From Jaltomata sinuosa (taxonomy: Eukaryota; Streptophyta; Magnoliopsida; Solanales; Solanaceae), in contig QJPP01000002.1 in NCBI GenBank assembly GCA_003996215.1, positions 1,550,001 to 1,614,000 on the forward strand: a DNA stretch of 64,000 nucleotides, written 5' to 3'. The notes beneath the pieces are model-generated. The model worked only from the letters and a program-made list of their open reading frames with translations, had not been told where the DNA came from and made no database searches. The stretch's first letter is position 1; the number at the start of each line of letters is the position of its first letter. This document shows, one piece after another, positions 1 to 8,502 of this stretch. A program made the position numbers and the translations under genes.

Positions 1-642
1 AGTTTTTTTTTCTTATTCGGTGTTCGGTATGCGTATTGGAGTCCGACTAATCCGGATTCGCGAACAACCCAATCCTTTATGATTATCTTCAAGTTAAAAG
101 ATCGCAACAGGTCCTCCATTTATTTGTAATACTCTCTGATCCCCGCCCAAATTGATAGTCGCTTTAGCTCAAAACTATAATCTCAAAATAGTTGTTACTT
201 TAGGACCGTCTCTCGATTTGTATGTGTCATCTTTGAGATCATGCTAATCTTTTTTGTATCGTTCCAACTTTATCGGATATCCCCAAAAGGACGTTACTTG
301 AGAAATTCAAGACTAAAATTAGCGATTGATCACAAATATACCTTTAATCCTATATGATTAGCAATGATTGACCAAGTATGTAAAAGAAAAAAATGGAAAA
401 GGGTCAAACTATTTTATAACAATGAATGATATGAATATTTTTAGACCAAACTATGAATGACAATAATATTTTTGGATCAAACTATTAACGGAGTATATTC
501 TCGTTCAATTTGTATAATTTAATGACATTTTTACCCTTTTTCGAAGAAAAAAAAACCCCCCGGGACTTGCTTACTCACCTATTTCTCATAAATCTCTTAA
601 TTACTTTGCTGTATTCCCTTCATTTGCTTAATCTCATTATTA
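1..642. other. AT-rich spacer upstream of the PPR gene
   Basis: No coding region or recognisable element is supported here. The stretch is AT-rich, and the promoter and 5' UTR of the PPR gene must lie in its right half. A short reading frame at 510-728 overlaps the PPR start in another frame and has no recognisable composition. Confidence 0.5.
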
Positions 643-2538
643 ATGATAATTCTCTCAGCAATCAAAATCTTGAAATTTTCAACCAAAACCCGAAATCTTT
701 ACACTTCTTCAACTGTTCATTTCACTGATTTGCTTCAGTTTTCCATTGAATCTCAATCACTAAAACACACCCAAAAACTACACTCCAAAATCCTTCAACT
801 TGGACTTGACCAAAACTCTGTTATAGCAACCAAACTCGTTTCTGCATACTTTGCTTGCCAAAACCCAGTTGACTCTCAGCTTGTTTTCGACTGTGTTGAG
901 CAGAAAAGTGAATATCTTTGGAACGTTTTGATTAATGGGTATGCGAAATATAAGTTAATTGGGGAAAGTATTAAGCTTTTTAATCAAATGTGTAAAAGTG
1001 AGGTCACCCCAGATGAGTTTACTTTTTCAGGTGTAGTGAAAATTTTGGGTGAATTAGGGGATGTTGTTTCTGGGAAAATTGTTCATGGGAGGTGTATGAG
1101 AAATGGGGTTGTTTTAGATACTGTTGTAGCTAATTCTTTTATGGCTATGTATAGTAAATGTGGGGTTTTTCAAGATTCATTGAAGGTGTTTGATGAAATG
1201 CCGTATAGGAATATTTCGTCTTTTAATGTTGTAATTTCAGGGTATATGGGTGTAAAAGATGAGAATTTGGATGACAAGTTATGGGATTTTGTGAAGGATA
1301 TGCAATTTGAAGGTTGGAAGTTTGATGCATTTACAGTTTCGACGCTTATTTCTTTGTGTGGAGAGGTGAAGAAGAACTGGCACTATGGAAAGGAGCTGCA
1401 TTGCTATATTGTGAAGACTGGATTGCAGTCCGATTACGTTGTTTGTTCTGATGTTCACTTAGGATGTTGTTTGATTGATATGTATTCCAAAAGTTCCAGG
1501 GTTGAATTGGGAAGGCGGGTTTTTGATAGGTTAAAGCATAGAAATGTTTTTGCTTGGACAGCAATGATCAATGGCTATGTGCTGAATGGAGATTTTGATG
1601 AAGCTTTGCTACTCTTTAAAGTCATGCAAGTGGAAGATGTAGAACCCAATAAGGTTTCGCTTATTAGTATCCTACCTGCTTGTTGCTCGTTTGATCGTTT
1701 GAAAGGTGGAAAACAGATTCATGCATTTTCAACTAGGAGAGGGTTGAATCATGAAGTGTCCTTGTGTAATGCTTTAATCGATATGTATTCTAAGTCGGGA
1801 TCCTTGAGTTGTGCACGTCGAGTTTTTGAACATGATTGTGTTACTAAGGATGCCATATCGTGGAGTTCAATGATTTCTGCTTACTCCTTACATGGGAATG
1901 GTCAGGGCGCTATCATTTTATATGAGAAAATGCTTCAGCATGGGATGAAACCAGATAGGATTACGGTTGTTGGGGTTCTCTCTGCTTGTGCTAGGTCAGG
2001 ATTGGTAGACGAGGGCATCCAGATATATAATTTTGCTGTAAATGATTATGATTTAGTACCAACTTTGGAGATGTGTGCATGTATTGTGGATATGTTAGGT
2101 AAAGCAGGTCAATTTGATAGAGCATTGGATTTCATCAACACCATGCCTATGCAACCAGGTCCTAGTATTTGGGGTGCACTTGTGAATGCCTCTGCAATCC
2201 AAGGAAATAGCGAGGTACACGATTTAGCATATAGGTTTCTTATTCAGATGGAACCTGAGAACCCTTCCAATTATGTGTCTCTTTCAAATTTGTATGCTTC
2301 TTCACAGAGATGGGATGTTGTTGCGCAAGTGAGAACAATGATGAAAGACAAAGGGCTGAAGAAGTTCCCTGGTTGTAGTTGGATTAGCGTTAATACTGAA
2401 ACTCATAGCTTTTACGTTGCTGACAAGTCTCATCCTTGTTCTGTTGTGATTTATGAGATGCTAGATCAACTCATCTTAGCAATGAAGCGAGATGATGATA
2501 GTGTTGGCTTTGAAGATACCGAGAAGGTTAATGAATGA
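643..2538 (+). CDS. pentatricopeptide repeat (PPR) protein, PLS class with E-type C-terminus
   Basis: Intronless 631-residue protein. PPR proteins of this class bind organellar RNA one base per repeat and usually act in C-to-U editing or RNA processing in mitochondria or plastids. Visible signatures are repeated 'N.LI.MYSK.G....A..VFD.M..RN...W..MI.GY' blocks across about residues 60-500, such as 'NSFMAMYSKCG' and 'CCLIDMYSKS'. A terminal E-type stretch follows ('PGPSIWGALVNAS', 'YVSLSNLYASSQRWD', 'KKFPGCSWISV'). No DYW deaminase domain follows: the protein stops soon after the E region, so an editing role would need a DYW partner. The N-terminus is basic and rich in Ser/Thr, compatible with an organelle presequence, which supports the Met at 643. 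Lack of introns is typical of this family. I cannot name the orthologue or its RNA target. Confidence 0.93.
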   Translation: MIILSAIKILKFSTKTRNLYTSSTVHFTDLLQFSIESQSLKHTQKLHSKILQLGLDQNSVIATKLVSAYFACQNPVDSQLVFDCVEQKSEYLWNVLINGYAKYKLIGESIKLFNQMCKSEVTPDEFTFSGVVKILGELGDVVSGKIVHGRCMRNGVVLDTVVANSFMAMYSKCGVFQDSLKVFDEMPYRNISSFNVVISGYMGVKDENLDDKLWDFVKDMQFEGWKFDAFTVSTLISLCGEVKKNWHYGKELHCYIVKTGLQSDYVVCSDVHLGCCLIDMYSKSSRVELGRRVFDRLKHRNVFAWTAMINGYVLNGDFDEALLLFKVMQVEDVEPNKVSLISILPACCSFDRLKGGKQIHAFSTRRGLNHEVSLCNALIDMYSKSGSLSCARRVFEHDCVTKDAISWSSMISAYSLHGNGQGAIILYEKMLQHGMKPDRITVVGVLSACARSGLVDEGIQIYNFAVNDYDLVPTLEMCACIVDMLGKAGQFDRALDFINTMPMQPGPSIWGALVNASAIQGNSEVHDLAYRFLIQMEPENPSNYVSLSNLYASSQRWDVVAQVRTMMKDKGLKKFPGCSWISVNTETHSFYVADKSHPCSVVIYEMLDQLILAMKRDDDSVGFEDTEKVNE

Positions 2539-3809
2539 TCAGGAACTGCAAGTTACAACAGATGGAAAGCAAATTTGAATACCCGATGCCTTTTACCTGT
2601 TATAGTGAAACGGACAATAGATGGATCGTGACATAAAGCTTTTTTTCAACTATTGAACGATCATTGCACTTGAGGTCTTCTTGTCGAGTGAGTTAAGCAG
2701 GATGTTGTAATATTTGTCGAGTGAATTAAGCAGGATGATGTAATAATTGTCAAGATGTACTGATGTGTTAATTATTGTGGTGCAGCTAACATGACGAATC
2801 AAGAGCCTTTGTTGATTCATTTCTCCCTCCAACTAGGCTGTGTAGTTATGCCTATATCATGAAGAGTTGATGGAAGTAAATTGATAGTGCTGAACAACAA
2901 TTAGTGACAAGTGTTACAACACCACCCTAAGATTACCTTTTATTCAGGACATCAGGGTGAAGGCATGAAGGTACATCGATGCAGCCTAGTCTGGTTTAAG
3001 GAGTGGAACTGTGAAAATTGCAGCAAATGAGAAGCGGATGTTGCAGTGAAAAGCGGATGTGGGTGAAAAAAGGAAGTTGAGTTCAAGTTTGGAGCACGGG
3101 TGGGCCGAGGAGGGGTACGTAGGAATGCCATCCACCACATAAGCAGTTGGTGACACGAGAAACACCTTGTATAGGTTGCGCGAAGTTTAAATAAGAGCAA
3201 GCCTGTCTTCTTGCAGGGAATCAAAGCTCCTGGAAGAGGCTCTATACTCTCTAGTCGAAAAGAGCTCTGGTTTGCAGAAGTTTACAGGCAGTTGTGTTGA
3301 ACTTAGTCATAAAGTTCCAAGGTCTATCACCTAGTCTTTCAAACAGGAAATGCTGTTGATTTTCTTAACTCATACTTCCCCCCCTTTTCCCATTAACCTT
3401 GTAACAATATCTTGAGAGTTATGAAAGTTTGAACTTTAGAATGTATTGAAACTTGGGGGGGACAACACTCTGAACTCAATATGATGGAGAAGTAACATGA
3501 AGTAGGCAAGAAGTTGAACAAAAATACATACTAATTACTTCAACTAATTAAACCTTAGCGTCGCCTCCAACCCAAGAGAAGATACAAAGGAAGACCAATA
3601 TGGAAAGTTCTGTCATCTCTTCTTCTCAATGAATAAAAGCCAAACACTTGATTACAAGAACTTATTTACAACAGCACATGTTGATGAGGCACACAAGCCA
3701 TAGAAAGTACCTACTTAAAGTTCAAAGAACTATTAACACTCCATTTTCCTGGACAAACTTCTGAGCAGAATATTCCTAGAAGGTCAAATGGCTCACTGGG
3801 TAACACTAC
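2539..3809. other. spacer between convergent genes
   Basis: This stretch holds the 3' ends of the PPR gene (+) and the 99-residue protein gene (-). A short direct repeat is visible near 2675-2750, where 'gtcgagtga.ttaagcagga' occurs twice. Reading frames here look like chance ORFs. Confidence 0.5.
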
Positions 3810-4109
3810 TTACTTCCGGATCAACTTCACAAAAAGACCTGAAAATGCAACAAAGAGACATAGCAACTGCAAAATCATGATACGGGTGAGTCGTTTCTTC
3901 ATCAATCTCACATCTTCTAGCATAGCTGTCAATCGATCATTGATTTCTCGCATCACATTTAAATCAATCGGTTCAGCCTCTCTTGGCATGTAAGCTTCTA
4001 GTTCAGGCATGTAGTGTTCAATCACAATCCAGGGCTTGCCATTTGGACGGTAATTGATCCTAGTAGGAAATTCCTCTGGCGGTGCCTCCAATGATCCTTG
4101 GGATGCCAT
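3810..4109 (-). CDS. small tail-anchored plant protein, function unknown
   Basis: 99-residue protein. The first two thirds are soluble and acidic ('PTRINYRPNGKPW', 'YMPELEAYMPREAEPIDL'). A short amphipathic helix rich in Arg, Lys and Leu follows ('INDRLTAMLEDVRLMKKR'). The protein ends with one hydrophobic segment, 'IMILQLLCLFVAFSGLFV', and a basic tail 'KLIRK'. This is the layout of a C-tail-anchored membrane protein facing the cytosol, possibly in the ER, mitochondrial or plastid outer membrane. The composition is not random and the frame is complete from ATG to stop. One base before the ATG the strand reads '...GATGTTAG' followed by G, a good splice acceptor, so the start probably sits at the beginning of exon 2. 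I do not recognise a named family. Confidence 0.75.
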   Translation of the reverse strand: MASQGSLEAPPEEFPTRINYRPNGKPWIVIEHYMPELEAYMPREAEPIDLNVMREINDRLTAMLEDVRLMKKRLTRIMILQLLCLFVAFSGLFVKLIRK

Positions 4110-4993
4110 CCTAACATCATATGAGAAATTAATTCATAAGCAACTGCCTAGTTCATGAAAAATGGGATGATGAAAAATATTCAACTCTCACCGACAACCA
4201 AAACAGAAATAAAAGTCCTCACCACCCTAACCTCAAGGCCAGAGAAGAAAAAAAAGTGGGGATTTCCATTTTCCTCGTGACGCTTGACCTCGAATTTGTT
4301 GCCCAGCAAAGTATTACAGTATTTTCTTCATATACAACATTATGTTTCAAGCTCTACCATCCCATTTTTTCCATCTTTCCTTCAAAGTTCACCTATCCAA
4401 AGAGGAGGCATGACTCATGCTTTTCTTTCCAACTAAATTTAGGTGAAGTTAATTTTGTCATTTGATTGGCGAAAATTGAGAATAACCTTTTTTTCTGTCA
4501 TCTGTAGAAGAGAAACCTTTTTGATACTCCCCCTCCCCCTCCTTCCAAGAAACAATAGTATATGAGCAATCATCTTCAGTTACTTCTAATTCATGACAAC
4601 AAAATACACCATTGAAATTAGTGAAAAACATATTCCTTAAACACTCTATTTGTTATGACAGAAAATAATTTCAGATGACACCTTCTTATCATTAAGACTC
4701 TTCCAAGAAGACAAGCCCTTGCAATGAGAGTAGCCATGTGACAAAGACTCATCTTCTTGTAACGGTCTTCATCATAATAAATAGAGAAGAATCCAGGTTG
4801 TGGACTTGTGAGAGTACTTATATATGTATGATGACTATGTAAAGAGAAATCGCTTTCATCAATTCTTGTCTCTCTGCAAGGACAACCAATTACCACCGTA
4901 AACTTTGATTTATCAATAAACTATATGTACACTTCTACATTGGTGGAATAAAAGTTTTGGGGAACAAAATGTTAAAAAGCAAAAAAGCAGTCT

Positions 4994-5125
4994 TATGCAA
5001 CAACAACAACATACCCAGTGGGGTCTGGGAAGGATGATGTGTACACAACCTTACACCTACCTTGTGAAGGTAGAAAGGATGTTTCCGGTAGACCTTCGGC
5101 TCAAGTGAAGCATATAGAAAAAGAA
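4994..5125 (-). repeat. TS-type retroelement 3' tail (RTE LINE/SINE), minus orientation
   Basis: Reading minus, the block has the order shared by all such copies in this window: a 'GAGCCGAAGGTCTACCGGAA'-like stretch, an imperfect Cys-poor hairpin around 'TACCTTGTGAAGGTA', 'GTACACA', 'CCCAGACCCCAC', 'TGGGTATGTTG' and a (TTG)n end. The plus strand therefore begins with (CAA)n at 4994. This 3' end is that of the tobacco TS SINE, as I recall it. No tRNA-like head is visible. Confidence 0.8.
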
Positions 5126-5203
5126 AAAAAAAGTCTTATGCATTCGCTGGAAAACAGTAACTTCCACGATGGCCGTCAATTATTTTCCTCCATGCAGCTT
5201 TAA

Positions 5204-5495
5204 GGGGTTGTTTGATTCACAGATTAGTTATGGAGGCATAATAATGAAGAGTTTATTTATGCACTGAATAATAATGTGGAGGTTGTTATGCAATGAACAA
5301 AAATGTAGGGATTCTCATGTAAGGATAACCTACTGAAGAACATTTTTGTCTTTAGATACTCTTATTTATGTATTGCTACACATATTCTTATTCAACATCC
5401 TATCTCATGATTATTAGCAATGCAGAGTTAAATAGACCATTTAAATGTATTATTTTTGCGGAGTTAAATACTACCAAACAAATGCGACACTAGTT
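5204..5495. mobile_element. decayed MITE with GGGGTTGTTTG terminus
   Basis: The left end 'GGGGTTGTTTGATTCAC' preceded by TAA resembles the better preserved element at 58457-59115. The right end 'ACTACCAAACAAATGCG' near 5471-5490 is its degenerate inverted counterpart. The interior is AT-rich with 'gttatgcaatga' and 'gttatgcgg' repeats. Borders are approximate. Confidence 0.45.
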
Positions 5496-5927
5496 ATGCG
5501 GAGATTATTTTGCATTACCTGTGGGGAATTTTATGCTGGAAGTAATTTGTATATGCCCAACCCCAAAGTGTCAACTCCCACAACTAGAAAACTAATCACC
5601 GCGTACTAGTGTCATGCTCTCCTCCATCACTCTAAGCCCTAATAAATTCATTTTAGTTTTGCTTTGTGATTGTAAAATTCTAAAGTCTTTCTCCACTCCA
5701 CCTACTCCTTTGGATTGTCCGCGGGTGAAATTGTTTACATTGGAGTTATCAGCGTCAAACTTTTTGCTTTTCCTTATACAACCAAAAGTTGATAGCAATA
5801 ACAAGGAAAATGCACTTTTAAACATTCCAAAGAAACTACCTCCTTCCCCATAAATGCCGACCAAACAAAAAGAAGTCGACTAGAATAATTTTACTATAAA
5901 ATAATCACCAAATTCAGCCAAAGTTCT

Positions 5928-6036
5928 TTTTTTTTGATAACCGTGGTGTCCAGTCAGCTTTTGCAACCTCCACTAATTCCACCAGATACCTGACACCTCT
6001 CGGCAGTACTAGATAACTCTGTCCACCACGGCTAGT
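5928..6036 (-). mobile_element. SolS-like SINE with 16-bp target-site duplication
   Basis: About 109 bp flanked on both sides by the identical 16-mer ATTCAGCCAAAGTTCT (5912-5927 and 6037-6052). Read minus, it runs from 'ACTAGCCGTGGTGGACAGAG' through 'GGTGGAATTAGTGGAGG' and 'GGACACCACGG' to a short A-rich tail. This composition matches a common Solanaceae SINE family. The intact duplication shows a relatively recent retroposition. Confidence 0.85.
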
Positions 6037-6087
6037 ATTCAGCCAAAGTTCTATGATGGAGAGTAAACCATAAAAGGGGATTTCAAA

Positions 6088-6205
6088 CAATGACAACAAC
6101 ATACACAGTGTAATCCCACAAGTGGGTCTGGAGAGGGTAGAGTATATGCAGACCCCTACCTCATAGAGATAGAAAGATCGTTTCCAATAAACCCTCAGCT
6201 TAAAA
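6088..6205 (-). repeat. TS-type retroelement 3' tail, minus orientation
   Basis: Starts on the plus strand with a short CAA run and 'catacacagtgtaatccc', then 'gggtctggagagggtagagt', 'gcagacccctacctca' and 'cgtttccaataaaccctcag'. This is the same order as at 4994, more decayed. The 5' part is missing. Confidence 0.75.
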
Positions 6206-6626
6206 TAAAGGGTATTTCAGATGAGATAAAAGTAAAAATGACCCATTAAAATTTCAGATTTTTTCTTTTAACATTCACTTACATTATCAAGATCGCAAAA
6301 TCAAGAAACAGTACTAAAATTCATTAAAATAAAGTGAATCATAACAACAGGAAACCCAAGTGAAAAAAAGAAGAGGATGGGTATGGAAACTTACTGAGAA
6401 TAAGAGGAATGAGAGTTTATGAATTTCAGAAAGATGGTCGACAAAATAGAGACAACCTCAATATTCTGTGTTCCAACACCTGGGAGAGTGTGAAGAAGGA
6501 AGCTAATTGTAACTTTATTGGGCTGAATTGTGGGCTTTTATCGATGGATCTAATTGGGCCTAAGTATTTCATATAGAGATAACTCCTAAAATAGGGGGTC
6601 GTTTGGTTGGTGTAATATGGTGAATA

Positions 6627-7195
6627 ATAACATGTGAGGAGGAGGTGCGAGTATGCGCCAGTGAGGAAGTGTGAGAAGTTGGTCATAGCAAGAGTTAAGA
6701 GAGGTGGAGGTACGCTAAAGAAGAATTGAAGGGAGGTTATTAGATAGGACATGACACAATTTTAGCTTGACTGAGTACATGACCTTTAATAGGAAGGTAT
6801 GAAGGTAGATTATGGCAGAAGGTTAGTAGATAGTCTAGTGTTGTTGTACTTCTAGTAGTAGGATTTGTGTATGGCGTAGTTTCTTTTTCCCAAATGTGTA
6901 TTATTACTTGTTGTTATAATTAATGATAAGGGCAAATTAGGAACTAAGGGTAAAATTATCTTTTGATTTCATAAATTGGACAATGATTGTTGGACATCTA
7001 TTTTTAGTATACTGGACAAGTAAAATTAGACGGAGGGAGTATTTTGTTGTTTCTTTTTATCTTTCTTACTTTTCTTCTGAGCCGAGAGTCTATCGGAAAC
7101 AATCTTTCTACTCCGCAAAAATAAAAGGTCTGCGTGATGACCCTACCCAAAGTTTACCTATGCGATTAAACTGGGTATGTTATTATTGTTTATAT
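6627..7195 (+). mobile_element. 5'-truncated RTE-type LINE: reverse-transcriptase C-terminus plus TS-like tail
   Basis: Conceptual translation, with several stops, gives the C-terminal pattern of plant RTE LINE proteins: 'HVRRRCEYAPVRKCEKL', 'REVIR.DMTQF' and 'TEYMTFNRKV'. A 3' UTR follows, then at 7080-7195 the TS-like tail ('GAGTCTATCGGAAACAATC', 'GGTCTGCGTG', 'CTGGGTATGTTATTATTG'). A separate Stowaway-like sequence interrupts the 3' UTR at about 6905-7042. The copy is dead. Confidence 0.75.
6905..7042. mobile_element. MITE fragment inserted in the LINE 3' UTR
   Basis: The segment ends with 'TGGACAAGTAAAATTAGACGGAGGGAGTA', of which the last half is the classic Stowaway-like terminus. Nearly the same segment recurs at 40255-40383 and its relative lies at 52014-52805, which marks it as a family. 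The left terminus is not well preserved. Confidence 0.6.
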
Positions 7196-8502
7196 GGTGA
7201 ATAATAATAAGATAAATTACTATTTGAGAAAAAATTGTGGATATTGCCATTATAAGTAATACTAATATAGGAATTGTTATCCCGAAATCCGTTATTATAA
7301 AGTTATTTTTATCATAGATATTGTTATTTTGACATGAAGTGTTAATATGTGATTCTTCTATTCGATATGCTATACCTCATAAAATAATGCAGAAAAACTA
7401 TAACCAATGCTTAACAACATTAATCAAATGTAGCGTAGCTATGTAAAAGTTATTTTCAGTAATGTTGAGTTTCATATTGAAAATTGTTGGACTAGTTGTT
7501 GCTAGATTCAAACTTATCTAGTTTTAAATTTAGTGTAAATTTCTAATACATTCTAAACGAAACTGAAATAATGAACAGCTTCTCTAGAATTTTTTGGATG
7601 TTTGATTTGATATATTAAAAATTAGCATATAATATACTTTAAAATGTGTTAACAATGGAAAGTTAGAAAGTAATTTATTCATTGATTAGTAGCTTTACAA
7701 GAACCCTTCTCCATCCTAATTCCTAACACCCTTTCCTCTCCTATTTCTAATATTATGATGGCGTTTGAACCAGCCTACGCGCACCTCGACTATTTCAACA
7801 AGGACATACTACCTTCCGCCAACATAGCTACTGAGTAACTGTGTCACCAAAGCTTAACAGATTGAAAAGAAATCACCAAATGTTAATACTTTCTTGAGCT
7901 CAAAATCATGGCTCCCTTTTGTTTGTTTCTTTCCTTCTTTCCATTTGGACAAGCTTTACAACAACAACAACAACAACAACATACTCGGTGTAATCCCGCA
8001 AGTGGAGTCTGGGGATGGTGGGATATACACAGACCTTACCCTGCCTCTATGGAACTAAAAAGCTAGCCCTCCATTGCAGAAATAGTACTCCTCAGAATAG
8101 TTGCTCTTGATTGTCATTTTCTCAAACCTCCCACAAACAGGTGAGCAGATTAAAGAACTCAGATGCTGCCATCATCTGCAAATAGCGATAGAGCGTCTAC
8201 TCGAAACCAGTTTCTGATCAGTAAGAACTGCCTGTGGAGATCTCGAAAAGACCCTCTCTCTTGCCTCTCCGCAACTCAACAGTTTACACAACGCGGATAA
8301 GGCTACATCGTCCTTCTTCAATCTGCTCTAGTAAAAGATACGCCTCTTAAAAGTTCAAAAATAATCCAAGAAACAAACTTGCCAAGAACCAATTGATGAA
8401 TTCTACTAAGTACCAGAGACTGGTCATGAGTCGTCCGTTCTTATCATCATTCCTCATGGTTGGGACTAGGACATGAACAAATTTCTTGAAGCAGCAGACT
8501 GA
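7196..8502. other. spacer 3' of the folate-biopterin transporter gene
   Basis: AT-rich, with no supported gene. It contains a TS-type tail at 7961-8065. The last 400 bases are the likely 3' UTR of the minus-strand transporter gene. Confidence 0.5.
7961..8065 (-). repeat. TS-type retroelement 3' tail, minus orientation, truncated
   Basis: Begins with about seven CAA units, then 'catactcggtgtaatcccgc', 'gagtctggggatgg' and 'cagaccttaccctgcc', after which the match ends. The long CAA run suggests a comparatively young copy. Confidence 0.8.

Larger units (their letters stand above)
4111..6394 (-). other. probable 5'-UTR intron of the 99-residue protein gene
   Basis: Reading the minus strand, an upstream leader exon appears to end at 6395 with 'CTCA' followed by the consensus donor 'GTAAGTTT'. 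A matching acceptor 'TTAG' ends at 4111, immediately before the ATG. The intron would be about 2.3 kb and contains several retroelement and MITE remnants. This is inference from splice-site sequence alone. Confidence 0.45.
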
